Shown: positions 53,964-63,585 of the stretch, piece by piece
Layout: every line of letters begins with the position of its first letter
Numbering within the stretch: position 1 is the stretch's first letter
Assembly (NCBI GenBank): GCA_963705155.1
Contig: CAVPJC010000014.1
Location: 372,001 to 436,000 of the forward strand
DNA from: CAVPJC01 sp963705155
GTDB lineage: Bacteria > Chloroflexota > Anaerolineae > Anaerolineales > UBA4823
Direction of reading: 5' to 3'
Length of the DNA: 64,000 nt
Made by a program: the position numbers and the translations under genes
The notes under the pieces: generated by a model
Told to the model about the DNA's origin: nothing
What the model saw: the letters and a program-made list of their open reading frames with translations, nothing else
Database searches by the model: none

Positions 53964-55125
53964 TCAGCCTTGCTTTTGGATGTAGTCTGCCATTGCATAA
54001 ATTTCTTCCAGATCTGGAGAACGTACCAGGTAGCCATAATCTCCAAGTGCGGAGGCAAACACACCGCTAATATTTTCGTGATGGACGATTTTATCTCGGA
54101 AGGTGTTTAGCACCTGCTCGTGAGGATAGAGGTATGAACGCTTGAATTTTCTCCCGATATAACAGCAATGGTACTTGCGAGAATAATCTGATGAGAAGTT
54201 ATTGTGGACAATTACGTTGGCCCACTCCTTGTAGATGTCAATATCATTGGCATAGTTGAACATATCCGTGGTCATGCCCCCTGGAGGACGCATGTTTACT
54301 TCCAATGCAATGATTTGGTTATCTGGATCCCGGAAAAATTCGAAGTGAAAAAACCGCTCCCGCACCTGGAATGCTTTGAGCACCCTTCTTCCTGCTTCTT
54401 CGAGGTCTTTGGGTATATCCCGTTGCGAATAATAATAGACATCCCGGTCTTCGATTAACGGTTTCCATAATGCCCTGAGAATACTGGTGTGACGTGAAGA
54501 ATACCAGGTTGCCTTCACGGTCTGTCAGGCCATCAAATGTACAGATGATCCCGTTGATGAATTCCTCCATGATGTACTCATTCACCGGTTTTTCTGCAAA
54601 AAAAGCCTCCAGTTCTGCATCGGAGTGAATTTTATATGTCAGCGCTGCTCCAACGCCAATATCGGGTTTTGCCACCACCGGGTAGCCAATTTCCCTAATT
54701 AACTTGCGGGCTTCGGCAATCGTGTTTACGACCCGGCCGCGTGCCACAGGCACTCCGGCTTTGGCAAATGTTTTCTTCATCATGGACTTGCGCTTGACAC
54801 GCACAATATCTTCGTTTTTGAGCCCCGGGATATTGAAATCTGTTCGTAAGCGTGCTTCTGTTTCAAGCCAATACTCGTTTTGCGAGTCGATTCGGTCAAT
54901 CTTCCCATTCTTGAAGGTGAAAAAACCAATGGCGCGAACCAGCTCGTCGTAACTATGCATGTCATTGACTCGGTAGTATTCATGCATCGCCTGGCGCAAT
55001 TCTGGACGGAGTTTATCGTAAGGCTCATCGGCTAGGCCGAGAACGTTTGCGCCTAACTGTTGAAGATGTACGCAAAATAAATAATAGTTGGGTGGAAAAT
55101 GGGGTGAAAGAAAGACGAAATTCAT
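53964..55125 (-). CDS. ATP-grasp ligase, one frame break
   Basis: The repaired protein has about 386 residues and an ATP-grasp fold: pre-ATP region ANVLGLADEPYDKL, lysine in GYPVVAKPDIGVGAALTYKI, hinge EYIMEEFINGIICTFDGL and metal-binding ALEVNMRPPGGMTTDM (the E-x-N motif). One extra C at about 54453 breaks the frame; removal joins METVN to EDRDVYYYSQ. It should ligate a carboxylate to an amine or thiol through an acyl-phosphate. It begins the operon esterase, iscS, mnmA. Substrate unknown. Confidence 0.82.
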
Positions 55126-55252
55126 ATCGGGCTCCAGGTAAATGCTGTTGTAATTATATCCACTCCTAGGCTAAGCATTTATACGACAACTCGATAGAAA
55201 ACGCAACCATTTTAGCTTCTCAATTCATAGTATAAATATCTTAAATTGCCCT

Positions 55253-55281
55253 TTCACGTCTCATCTATCCGCTGATATAAT
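55253..55281 (+). promoter_or_regulatory. sigma-70 promoter for the phosphohexomutase operon
   Basis: TTCACG (55253-55258), 17 bases, consensus TATAAT (55276-55281). It lies about 40 bases before the ATG at 55319, which also has a GGAGG ribosome site. Confidence 0.6.
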
Positions 55282-55318
55282 AATCTTTGTAATTATTCTC
55301 ACTTGCAATGGAGGTGGT

Positions 55319-56740
55319 ATGGGGCAAGAAATTAAATTCGGAACGGACGGCTGGCGCGGCTTGATTGCAGAAGATTATACCTTTGCGAATGTACGTCGTT
55401 GCAGCCAGGGCTTTGCCGATTACCTTAACCAGCTGGGCAATAAAGGCGAGTGGGTTGTAGTTGGTTTTGACCGTCGTTTCCATTCCGAAAATTTTGCTGC
55501 TGCTGCCGCCGAGGTGATGGCGGGCAACGGATTGCGAGTTTACCTCACCGATGGAGCCACGCCTACGCCCACAATTGCATTCTCGGTTGTGAATCGCCAG
55601 GCGGTCGCGGGCTTGAATATTACTGCCTCTCACAATCCCGCCACGGATAATGGTTTTAAGGTTCGCAATGAATTTGGCGGTGCTATTCACCCGCAGGGCT
55701 TAAAAGTCATCGAAAGCCTGATTCCAGAGAGCGAAGAGGGCGTCAGGCGTACCTCGTTAACAGAGGCACTGCAGGACGGCCGGATTGTGCGCTTTGATGC
55801 CGCGCCAGAGTACATTAAACAGATACGCAGCCTGGTAGATCTGGAGATTATCAAGAGTGCTGGCCTAAATATAGCCGTCGACCCCATGTGGGGGAATGGC
55901 GCCGGGTGGTTTTCCCGATTGTTGGGTGGTGGAAAATCAGTTATCAAAGAAATCCACAGCGACCGTAATCCCATTTTCCCTGAGATGAGCCGTCCTGAAC
56001 CGATACCACCCAACATCAATGCTGGTTTGCGTGCTGCTCAAGAATTTGGTAGCGATGTACTGCTCATTACGGATGGTGATGCAGATCGTGTTGGCATCGG
56101 TGATGAAAATGGCCAATTTATCGATCAATTGCGGGTTTTTGCTTTATTAGCTTATTACTTGTTGGAAATTCGCGGATTGCGTGGCCCGATCGTGAAGACG
56201 TTATCAACTACTAACATGTTGAATAAGCTTGGTAAACTCTATGGCGTTCCGGTGTATGATACCGGTGTCGGTTTCAAGTACGTGGCCCCGAAAATGCTGG
56301 AAACCCATGCCATGATCGGCGGCGAGGAGTCTGGCGGATACGCCTTCCATGGTCATGTGCCTGAGCGTGATGGGATATTGGCCGGCCTGTATATGCTGGA
56401 TATGATGGTGAAGACCGGCAAAAAGCCATCCGAATTGCTTTCTGAGCTATTTGATAAAGTTGGCGCCCACTTTTACGACCGGATCGACACCCGTTTTCAG
56501 GGGGACCGCAGCTCCCGCGAACAGGCTATCCTCAACGCTCATCCAAGGTTAATTGGCGGATTGGCCGTTACTGGTTTGGATACTACGGATGGCTATAAAT
56601 TTAATCTGGAGGATGGTGGCTGGTTGCTGATCAGGTTTTCTGGTACAGAGCCCATTATCCGGGTCTATACTGAGACCACACATCAGAACAATGTCCAGGC
56701 CATTCTGCAAGATGGTTTGCGGGTGGCGGGTATTCAATAG
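55319..56740 (+). CDS. phosphoglucomutase/phosphomannomutase family protein
   Basis: A 473-residue alpha-D-phosphohexomutase with four domains. The phosphoserine loop is NITASHNPATDNGFK, the metal loop DGDADRVGIGDENG, the sugar-binding loop GGEESGGYAFHGH and the C-terminal phosphate loop RFSGTEPIIRVY. Its N terminus (KFGTDGWRGLIAEDY) resembles GlmM/PMM enzymes, so glucosamine, mannose or glucose phosphate are possible substrates. First gene of a run with tatD and a polyprenyl synthase. Confidence 0.93.
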   Translation: MGQEIKFGTDGWRGLIAEDYTFANVRRCSQGFADYLNQLGNKGEWVVVGFDRRFHSENFAAAAAEVMAGNGLRVYLTDGATPTPTIAFSVVNRQAVAGLNITASHNPATDNGFKVRNEFGGAIHPQGLKVIESLIPESEEGVRRTSLTEALQDGRIVRFDAAPEYIKQIRSLVDLEIIKSAGLNIAVDPMWGNGAGWFSRLLGGGKSVIKEIHSDRNPIFPEMSRPEPIPPNINAGLRAAQEFGSDVLLITDGDADRVGIGDENGQFIDQLRVFALLAYYLLEIRGLRGPIVKTLSTTNMLNKLGKLYGVPVYDTGVGFKYVAPKMLETHAMIGGEESGGYAFHGHVPERDGILAGLYMLDMMVKTGKKPSELLSELFDKVGAHFYDRIDTRFQGDRSSREQAILNAHPRLIGGLAVTGLDTTDGYKFNLEDGGWLLIRFSGTEPIIRVYTETTHQNNVQAILQDGLRVAGIQ

Positions 56741-56751
56741 GCGGGTAGACG

Positions 56752-57546
56752 GTGCAACTGACCGATACGCACTGCCATTTGAACTTTAACACATTCGATC
56801 TTGACCGGGAAGCTGTAATTGCTCGTGCCAGCCAGGCAGGTGTTCACCGCATGCTCAACCCGGGCGTCGATATCCCGACCAGCCGCCAGGCCGTAGACCT
56901 GTCTGAGCAATTTCCAGATGTGTATGCTGCAGTTGGTGTTCATCCCAACGATTCTGCCGCCTGGAATGAGGCTGCAATCGGAACTTTGCGGACAATGGCA
57001 TCCAATGCGAAAGTGGTTGCCATTGGGGAAATTGGATTGGATTACTATCGTGACCGCGCGCCTGGAGAATTGCAAAAGAAGGTGTTTCATTGCCAGCTTG
57101 AGCTTGCCGCAAGTCTGGGGTTGCCAGTAGTCATCCATAACCGGAAGGCAGGTGATGATATCCTGGCTATCTTAAAGGAGTGGCGACTAGAATTGGTCCG
57201 GGCAGGATCAATTCTGGCGGATAACCCGGGCGTATTGCATTCATTTTCAGAAAATGCGGAATTCGCAAATAAGGCACTGGAACTTAATTTTTACATCGGG
57301 ATCACAGGTCCAGTGACCTATAAAAACGCCCACGAGCTTCGTCAATTGGTAGCAGATGTTCCCTTAGATCGAATTTTAATTGAAACCGATGCTCCTTTTC
57401 TTACTCCCCATCCACACCGGGGAGAGAGAAATGAGCCTATCCATGTCAGATATGTCGCGGAAAAGATTGCCGAAATTCGTGATCTTCCAGTGAATGAGGT
57501 GGTTATCGCCTCCGCGAGAAATGCAAATCGTTTGTTTAAGTGGTGA
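56752..57546 (+). CDS. tatD: TatD family metal-dependent hydrolase
   Basis: A 264-residue TIM-barrel hydrolase with the TatD metal ligands: LTDTHCHLNF, IGEIGLDYYRD, VIHNRKAGDD, LHSFSENAEF and IETDAPFLTPHPHRGERNEP. TatD proteins are 3'-exonucleases or DNases, or D-tyrosyl-tRNA deacylases. The start is a GTG at 56752, eleven bases after the mutase stop; it overlaps the next gene by seven bases. Confidence 0.92.
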   Translation: MQLTDTHCHLNFNTFDLDREAVIARASQAGVHRMLNPGVDIPTSRQAVDLSEQFPDVYAAVGVHPNDSAAWNEAAIGTLRTMASNAKVVAIGEIGLDYYRDRAPGELQKKVFHCQLELAASLGLPVVIHNRKAGDDILAILKEWRLELVRAGSILADNPGVLHSFSENAEFANKALELNFYIGITGPVTYKNAHELRQLVADVPLDRILIETDAPFLTPHPHRGERNEPIHVRYVAEKIAEIRDLPVNEVVIASARNANRLFKW

Positions 57547-58520
57547 ATATACCTTTGACTCAAGTTAATTTTATCGCACCCATTCAAGACCGCATCCTGC
57601 TGGTCGAAGAGGTAATGCGCGCCCAATCAGTTGGGAATCATCCCGACCTCGGGGCAGCGCTTGGTCATTTGCTTTCCTCCGGGGGTAAACGTGTCCGGCC
57701 AGCAGTTGCGCTTCTCACCGGTGGTATGTACGGTGGTGACCCGACAAGGCTGGTTACGTTGGGGGCTGCAATTGAGCTGCTTCACACAGCCACGCTTGTG
57801 CATGACGATCTGATTGATGGCGCTCTACTTCGTCGCGGTATCGCCACTCTTAACGCGCGGTGGTCTCCTGCAGCCACAGTCCTTACAGGTGATTTTGTGT
57901 TTGCGCGCGCCGCAAAACTTGCTGCCGAGACTGATTCAGTCGAAGTGATGCGCCTGTTCGCAGAAACATTGGCGATTATTGTCAATGGTGAGCTAACCCA
58001 GATGTTCACAAGCCGGGGGTTGGCCAGTCGCGATGATTATTACAGTCGAATTTATGCGAAAACCGCCTCGATGTTCGAACTTGCAACTGCCGCCGCCTCC
58101 CTTCTTTGTCCGGTAGGGCAGGATGTGATCGAAGGTGCTCGCAAATTCGGCTACGACATTGGTATGGCTTTTCAAATCGTCGATGATATTTTGGATTTCA
58201 CCGGTGAACAAGCCACCGTGGGCAAGCCAGTTGCCAGTGATTTGCGCCAGGGTTTGATCACTCTCCCTGCGCTTTATTACATTGAAATGAACCCAGGCGA
58301 TCCTGATTTGGAGTTTCTGAAAAGCGGCAGTTATTACAGTGAGGATCGAATGGATCGACTGATTACTGCGATTCGCAGGAGTGGTGCAATTGATAAGGCC
58401 ATGGATGAAGCTCGCCAGTACGTAAGCCGTGCCTTGGATATGCTTGTAAATCAACCTGAAGGTCCTGAGCAGCAAGCGCTGGTGGACCTTACTAATTACA
58501 TTGTTGACCGCAGTTTATAA
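57540..58520 (+). CDS. trans-isoprenyl diphosphate synthase
   Basis: A 326-residue polyprenyl synthase. The first Asp-rich motif is LVHDDLIDGALLRRG and the second IVDDILDFTGEQATVGK, preceded by SSGGKRVRPAVALL. The chain length is probably long (hepta- to decaprenyl) given its similarity to IspB/HepT-type enzymes; the product would feed quinone or lipid carrier synthesis. The start is a GTG overlapping tatD. Confidence 0.92.
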   Translation: MVNIPLTQVNFIAPIQDRILLVEEVMRAQSVGNHPDLGAALGHLLSSGGKRVRPAVALLTGGMYGGDPTRLVTLGAAIELLHTATLVHDDLIDGALLRRGIATLNARWSPAATVLTGDFVFARAAKLAAETDSVEVMRLFAETLAIIVNGELTQMFTSRGLASRDDYYSRIYAKTASMFELATAAASLLCPVGQDVIEGARKFGYDIGMAFQIVDDILDFTGEQATVGKPVASDLRQGLITLPALYYIEMNPGDPDLEFLKSGSYYSEDRMDRLITAIRRSGAIDKAMDEARQYVSRALDMLVNQPEGPEQQALVDLTNYIVDRSL

Positions 58521-58704
58521 AATTCCATAACGAGGAATGTTGACCAATATTCATTCTGATGGTATATTTGCGCCCAATATGAAATCCTTGAAATCCATTA
58601 TGACTACCCTGGCCACCAATAACACTCGCCGTACCGGTGATGTGGGGTGTGGCCGCGGGATATGATAGGCATAATCTGAAAGATCATCAATCCACAAGCC
58701 GACC

Positions 58705-58733
58705 AGCGCCCCGAAAATATCGGGGCGCTTTTG
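58705..58733 (+). terminator. Rho-independent terminator after the polyprenyl synthase
   Basis: AGCGCCCCGA-AAATA-TCGGGGCGCT, a ten-base stem, followed by TTTTG. It separates the phosphohexomutase operon from the aminotransferase cluster. The rest of the 58521-58761 gap shows nothing else. Confidence 0.85.
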
Positions 58734-58761
58734 TAATCATGTGATCCAGGAGAGAAAAGCT

Positions 58762-60060
58762 ATGTCTTCAAACGATATGCCTGTGTATGCGGTTCCGGAT
58801 TCTGGGTTGATCCCCGTCAGCGGTCATCTCTCTCAGATGACCCCTATCCCCCCATCTCGTATGTTTCTGATCAACAAATCCCTCAAGGTTTATACCCAGA
58901 AAAATCCCACCGATATGGTTTTTGATGCTTCTCAGGGAGATGGTGGAGCAAGCTTGCCCGGTGTGCCTCGCAATCTTCTGGAGCAAGCCTATCAAATGCA
59001 GGTGGATCATGGCACAGCCTACGATATGCCTTTCGGCACGGATGATTATCGCCGGTGTGTCGTTGAAAAATACTGGAAGCTGGATCCTTCGTCGGGTATT
59101 GGCCCGGCAAATATCCTGGCATCTGTAGGTGGGCGTGACGCCCTGGTGAAAGCATTTCAAGCCATGCTCGGGCTTGGTTATGGTCGCCAGGGAGATGCCA
59201 TCATCGTTTCGCGTGTTCCATGGATCTCATATAACTGGGGACCGTATGGGGTTGGCGCCAATGTGCTGTATGCGCCCGGGAAACCTGATGAGGGCTGGGC
59301 TTATTCTGAAGAGGGTTTAAGAGAATGCGTCAAATTTGCCGGCAGCAGTGGGCGAAAAGTTGCCGGCCTCATCATCACCTGCCCGGATAATCCCACGGGT
59401 TTAACCATCACGCCGGAGCGTCAGGTAGCACTCGCTAAAGCTGCTCTAGAAGCAGGCGTGGCATATGTTCTGTTTGACTGGATGTATCATTATGTCACCG
59501 ATGAAAGCCCGATGGATTTGAATACATTTATTCAAATGTTCGAGCCCGGTGAGCGGCCTCGGCTCATGTTCCTGGATGGCATTACAAAAAGCCTGGGTGG
59601 ATCGAATATTCGCAATTGTCATTTGATCGCATCGGACGATGTGATCAAATTCATCGTTGCGCGCTCCTCGCACAGTGTTATCCCATCTTATTACTCTCTG
59701 GCCGTGGCAATGGCTGCTTACGAAATGGGTTATGCTGAAGCATGCAGGACGATCGTGGAACCAACAAACGCCAGCCGTACTACGCTCCACTCATTTATGG
59801 AGCAAAACGATCTGACTTATATCCTGGGAAAAGGGTATTATGCATTCATCGAGGTCGGCAGGTGGTTGCGCTCCCGCGGTTGGCAAGACAGCGAGCCACT
59901 GGGCCAATTCCTGGCAGAAGAGCACGGCGTGGCGATTGTCCCGGGCGCATTCTTTTCGCAGTATGGCGCTGACTGGATCCGGTTCTCATACGCCACACCT
60001 CCAGAGCGCACCCTGGGCGCTGCGCAACGCTTGCTGCAAGGTTTGAATGCCTTGCTCTGA
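58762..60060 (+). CDS. class I/II PLP-dependent aminotransferase
   Basis: The 432-residue protein begins MSSNDMPVYAVPDSG, after AGGAGAG. It has the fold-type I pattern: GGRDALVKAFQAML, TCPDNPTGLTITPERQ (the NPTG motif), DWMYHYV, the PLP lysine in DGITKSLGGSNIRN and a carboxylate-binding arginine in DWIRFSYATPP. Its N terminus is unusual and specificity cannot be read. It precedes the GCS2/M20 fusion by 27 bases and probably supplies or consumes its amino acid substrate. Confidence 0.88.
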   Translation: MSSNDMPVYAVPDSGLIPVSGHLSQMTPIPPSRMFLINKSLKVYTQKNPTDMVFDASQGDGGASLPGVPRNLLEQAYQMQVDHGTAYDMPFGTDDYRRCVVEKYWKLDPSSGIGPANILASVGGRDALVKAFQAMLGLGYGRQGDAIIVSRVPWISYNWGPYGVGANVLYAPGKPDEGWAYSEEGLRECVKFAGSSGRKVAGLIITCPDNPTGLTITPERQVALAKAALEAGVAYVLFDWMYHYVTDESPMDLNTFIQMFEPGERPRLMFLDGITKSLGGSNIRNCHLIASDDVIKFIVARSSHSVIPSYYSLAVAMAAYEMGYAEACRTIVEPTNASRTTLHSFMEQNDLTYILGKGYYAFIEVGRWLRSRGWQDSEPLGQFLAEEHGVAIVPGAFFSQYGADWIRFSYATPPERTLGAAQRLLQGLNALL

Positions 60061-60087
60061 GTTCGTAATCAATTTAACGGAGCTTTC

Positions 60088-62916
60088 ATGTTTGACCCAT
60101 TATTATTTGCAGAAAAATATCGCCTGGCTCTGGATACCGCAATAAAAGAAAAACCGAATGGCGGGCTTTGTGGATTTGAATTGGAGTGGAACCTGCTCGA
60201 TTCACAACTGCGTCCGCTGTTGACCGTTGGAACCGGGCCAAATAAACAATCTTTTGTGGATTATTTAAGGGCTGAAGCGCTGCCTGCCTGGGTGCGTTCC
60301 TACAGCCAATTGGAGGTTTTTCATTGGATGATTGAATGGGCAACCTTGCCTTATTATCATCCACGCGGGGCGGTCTATGAAGGCCGCTTGTTGGAAGCCA
60401 GTTTGATCAACGCACTCGACAAAGCGGGGCGGGAGTTTGGTGAGCAGTTGTATTCCTGGTATGGCAATCTGTTATACAGTACCCCCGTGGGCAGCGGCTC
60501 CATACCGGGCTCTTGGAATCTGGCAAAGCGCCGTTATTTGGAACGCTGCGTAGATTTATTTGGAAATTCTTTGGCTACAGCCGGAACACACACCAATCTT
60601 TCCTTGCCCGAACCGCTGCTTGCCTGGGATTTCATGCACCTGCCGACCAGCAAGCGCGGTCAAAATCACCTGGATGATTATAAGAGCCAGTTTTACATTA
60701 CCGCAACCCGCCTTCTGCGTGCTTTTGCAGCTCTTTTTGTGGCTACCAGTGCATCCACACCACTTCAGGCCGGGATGAAAGATGGCAAGCCGGTGGTGAT
60801 TGTAACTGAATTTGATTCGGTCCGAAATCTTACCTTTCCAAATCCAGAAAATATTGACCTGCCTTTCCTGTACCGCTCGTACGAGGACTATTTGCAAACA
60901 TCCTACGATCTGGTTCGCACAGGCGTGCGCTTTGGCAACAACAACTGGACCCCTGTGCGCGCCCGTTCTTTTGCTGAGCCCGTTGAGCGCCTGATTTTGG
61001 TGACCAGTGAGCAATTGAATGATCTGTATGCACGCGGTTTATACGCTGCAGATGAACCGCTCACTGTGGACGAAATGGCTCACCAGATTGAGATGCAAAA
61101 CCTCATGGCACGCATCAACCTGCCCATGTCTCGTACTGAGGTACGCACAGATGATGGCGGGCATCCTATGGATGTAGAGATTGCGAACCTCACCTTGAAA
61201 CACCTGCTTGTACTTCGTTTTTATGCCGATCCAGAATTTGCACGTGCTTTTCGTTATGACAGTGAAGATATCGCTCTCTCCAGGCGCAATGAAGACTTGT
61301 GCGCACGCGAAGGGCTGCGCGCTGAAATAAGCAATCCGCTTACCGGCAAACCTGTAAAAATGCGCGATTTCCTTGGCTGGACATTGGAAGAACTTCGCCC
61401 CCTGGCTACCGAATTGGGTTTATGGGATGACCTGTATCCGCTCGTTGAAATGGCATCCGGCGGACCAAACACTGCTGAAAAAATACGCCAGCGCTTATGT
61501 GACGAAATCGGGGACTGCCGGGAAGTGCCTTTGGAATTATTGCAATCTTTAGCCGAAGAGCGTACAAATATGGTTGCCAAAGACGTGGAGATAATTGCCG
61601 AGTCTTACCTGGAGTTTGGCGATGAATCTTCCAAGTTGGGGGATTTTCTCCAGCGCGCTCGTGATGATGTTCACACCGACACACATGTCCCCATTCGTTT
61701 CAGGCCGCGACCGGATGCTTTGGTCGAGATCAGTTATCCCGATAAAACCAGCGAGATTCTGGCGCTTGCTCAGGAATTGATCCGGATTCCTTCTGTCACC
61801 GCTTGCCCCCAGGAAAGATTGGATGAAGTTCACCGGGCCGCAACCTTGATTTTCGACTATGTTCGGAATCGAGGCCTGACTGTGCAATATTTCGACCTGG
61901 ACAAATACCCCGCCCTCCTGATTGGTTTTCCTGGACAATTATACGCGCCCGTCATGCTAAGCGGACATTTCGACGTGGTGGAAGCGGAGCCGGACGAGCG
62001 CCAGTTCGAGCCCAGAATTGATGGCGATTACCTCTGGGGTCGTGGTTCAGCGGATATGAAGACGGTGGTTGCGACGAACCTGACATGGATGAAAGACCTG
62101 CTACACAAAGGGCCGCCATACCCGCCGGTGAATCTCCTTCTTGTGGGTAATGAAGAGAATGGAGAGATAGAACCGATGGGTACCCCGCATGTCTTGAATT
62201 TGCTCGCCACAGATGAGCAATATTCTCCTCGCCTTGTGATCGCCGGCGAGCGTACCGGAGAAGGTGGAAATGAGCTGTGGGGTGAGATTTGCATTGAAAA
62301 TCGCGGCGTGATGCGATTTGACATCATTGCTCGAGGGCAGAAAGGGCATTCCGGTGTTGCAGGCGCCAAAACAGACCTTACGGAGCGATTGTTGGTTGCC
62401 CGTGCTGCCATCACAGGCATCTTGGGAAAACATCTCACTCTCAGTAGTCCTGACGGCTGGCAATCACAGGCGCGCTTTCCGTTTATCCAGGTAGGGACGC
62501 CTGGCGTTTATAACGTCACTGCTGATTTTGGCCTGGTTGGTGTTGAGGTCAGACCGATCCCGCAGGATGATATTGCCGGTCTGCGCAAGGAGCTTGAAGA
62601 GTTCTGTAATGCGTCAAACCTGGAATTGCAAATCTCTGTCATGGAAGGGGGAATTGCCTGCGATTTGCAGAATCCATACTTGCAGAGTCTCATCCACGCA
62701 GTTGAGCAAACCTCAGGTGCATCCGCATCCCTGGGACGAAAGCTTCCTGGCACAAGTGCACGGTTTGCACCTGGTGGCCAGGGAGTTGTTTGGGGGCAGT
62801 CAGGCCTGGGTCCTCATTCCAGCAACGAGCGTCACTTCATCCCCAGCATTCAGCCATACTACGATGCGCTCACAGAGCTTGGTGTCCTCAGCCGGGGAGT
62901 TAAACTGCCAACATAG
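60088..62916 (+). CDS. fusion: GCS2-like carboxylate-amine ligase + M20 metallopeptidase
   Basis: A single 942-residue frame with two enzyme domains. The N-terminal part (about 1-520) matches glutamate-cysteine-ligase-like proteins: CGFELEWNLLD (the ExE motif), TAGTHTNLSLPEP and SRTEVRTDDGG. The C-terminal part (about 555-940) is an M20 di-metal peptidase: MLSGHFDVVEAEPDE, YLWGRGSADMKTVV, LVGNEENGEIEPMG, QKGHSGVAGAKTD and QSGLGPHSSNERH. An ATP-driven amide-forming ligase and an amide-hydrolysing enzyme are thus joined in one chain. Start has GGAG about seven bases upstream. Context (aminotransferase, LysE exporter, aspartokinase) suggests a pathway where a protecting acyl group is added and removed. 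No described protein of this layout is known to me. Confidence 0.88.
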   Translation: MFDPLLFAEKYRLALDTAIKEKPNGGLCGFELEWNLLDSQLRPLLTVGTGPNKQSFVDYLRAEALPAWVRSYSQLEVFHWMIEWATLPYYHPRGAVYEGRLLEASLINALDKAGREFGEQLYSWYGNLLYSTPVGSGSIPGSWNLAKRRYLERCVDLFGNSLATAGTHTNLSLPEPLLAWDFMHLPTSKRGQNHLDDYKSQFYITATRLLRAFAALFVATSASTPLQAGMKDGKPVVIVTEFDSVRNLTFPNPENIDLPFLYRSYEDYLQTSYDLVRTGVRFGNNNWTPVRARSFAEPVERLILVTSEQLNDLYARGLYAADEPLTVDEMAHQIEMQNLMARINLPMSRTEVRTDDGGHPMDVEIANLTLKHLLVLRFYADPEFARAFRYDSEDIALSRRNEDLCAREGLRAEISNPLTGKPVKMRDFLGWTLEELRPLATELGLWDDLYPLVEMASGGPNTAEKIRQRLCDEIGDCREVPLELLQSLAEERTNMVAKDVEIIAESYLEFGDESSKLGDFLQRARDDVHTDTHVPIRFRPRPDALVEISYPDKTSEILALAQELIRIPSVTACPQERLDEVHRAATLIFDYVRNRGLTVQYFDLDKYPALLIGFPGQLYAPVMLSGHFDVVEAEPDERQFEPRIDGDYLWGRGSADMKTVVATNLTWMKDLLHKGPPYPPVNLLLVGNEENGEIEPMGTPHVLNLLATDEQYSPRLVIAGERTGEGGNELWGEICIENRGVMRFDIIARGQKGHSGVAGAKTDLTERLLVARAAITGILGKHLTLSSPDGWQSQARFPFIQVGTPGVYNVTADFGLVGVEVRPIPQDDIAGLRKELEEFCNASNLELQISVMEGGIACDLQNPYLQSLIHAVEQTSGASASLGRKLPGTSARFAPGGQGVVWGQSGLGPHSSNERHFIPSIQPYYDALTELGVLSRGVKLPT

Positions 62917-62948
62917 ATAAGTACCTGTGGACCCTGGATGATAAGACA

Positions 62949-63566
62949 ATGGAGTTAAGCCTGTTATTCAAAGGCATGATCGTCGGGTTGTCGATTGCCG
63001 CTCCGGTTGGGCCAATCGGCGTGCTGTGTATCCGTCGTACTCTGGCAGGTGGAAGGGTGGCAGGTCTTCTTTCTGGTTTAGGTGCGGCAACCGCCGACGC
63101 CGTTTATGGTAGCATCGCCGGATTTAGCCTGACCTTCATCTCATCCTTTCTGATCAGCCAGCAGGCTTGGATCCGTCTGGTGGGCGGTATATTTCTCTGT
63201 TATTTAGGCGTGCGGACTTTTCTATCTCAACCGGCCAGCCAGGCCGCCGGGATTCGATCTGAAAGTAAGATGGGTGCATATTTTTCAACTTTTATGCTTA
63301 CGCTCACAAATCCCATGACGATCCTATCTTTTGCGGCGATTTTTGCCGGCCTGGGTTTGGGTGTTAAACAAGGCAATTATCTTGCGGCCGGTAGTCTGGT
63401 CCTGGGAGTATTTTTGGGGTCGGCATGCTGGTGGTTAGCGTTGAGTATGATCGTGAGTCTCTTTCGGAAGCGCTTTGATCCAAGAGCCCTTGTTTTGGTA
63501 AACCGGACTTCAGGGGGGATAATCCTGTTTTTTGGCGTCGTTGCCCTGGTAGGGATATTCAGTTAG
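62949..63566 (+). CDS. LysE family amino-acid exporter
   Basis: A 205-residue membrane protein with six hydrophobic segments and LysE/RhtB features: GLSIAAPVGPIGVLCIRRTL in helix 1, GLGAATADAVYGSIAGF, and LTLTNPMTILSFAAIFAGLG. Family members export lysine, arginine, homoserine, threonine or cysteine-related compounds. Placement between the ligase/peptidase fusion and aspartokinase suggests it exports the cluster's product. A 32-base gap precedes it. Confidence 0.92.
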   Translation: MELSLLFKGMIVGLSIAAPVGPIGVLCIRRTLAGGRVAGLLSGLGAATADAVYGSIAGFSLTFISSFLISQQAWIRLVGGIFLCYLGVRTFLSQPASQAAGIRSESKMGAYFSTFMLTLTNPMTILSFAAIFAGLGLGVKQGNYLAAGSLVLGVFLGSACWWLALSMIVSLFRKRFDPRALVLVNRTSGGIILFFGVVALVGIFS

Positions 63567-63585
63567 TGTTTATCGGGAGTAAAAA

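Noticed and set aside
8857..54518. Programmed +1 frameshifting as an explanation for the many broken genes
   Set aside because: The break sites share no slippery motif or downstream structure, affect unrelated housekeeping genes, and are all cured by deleting one base. Sequencing error is far simpler.
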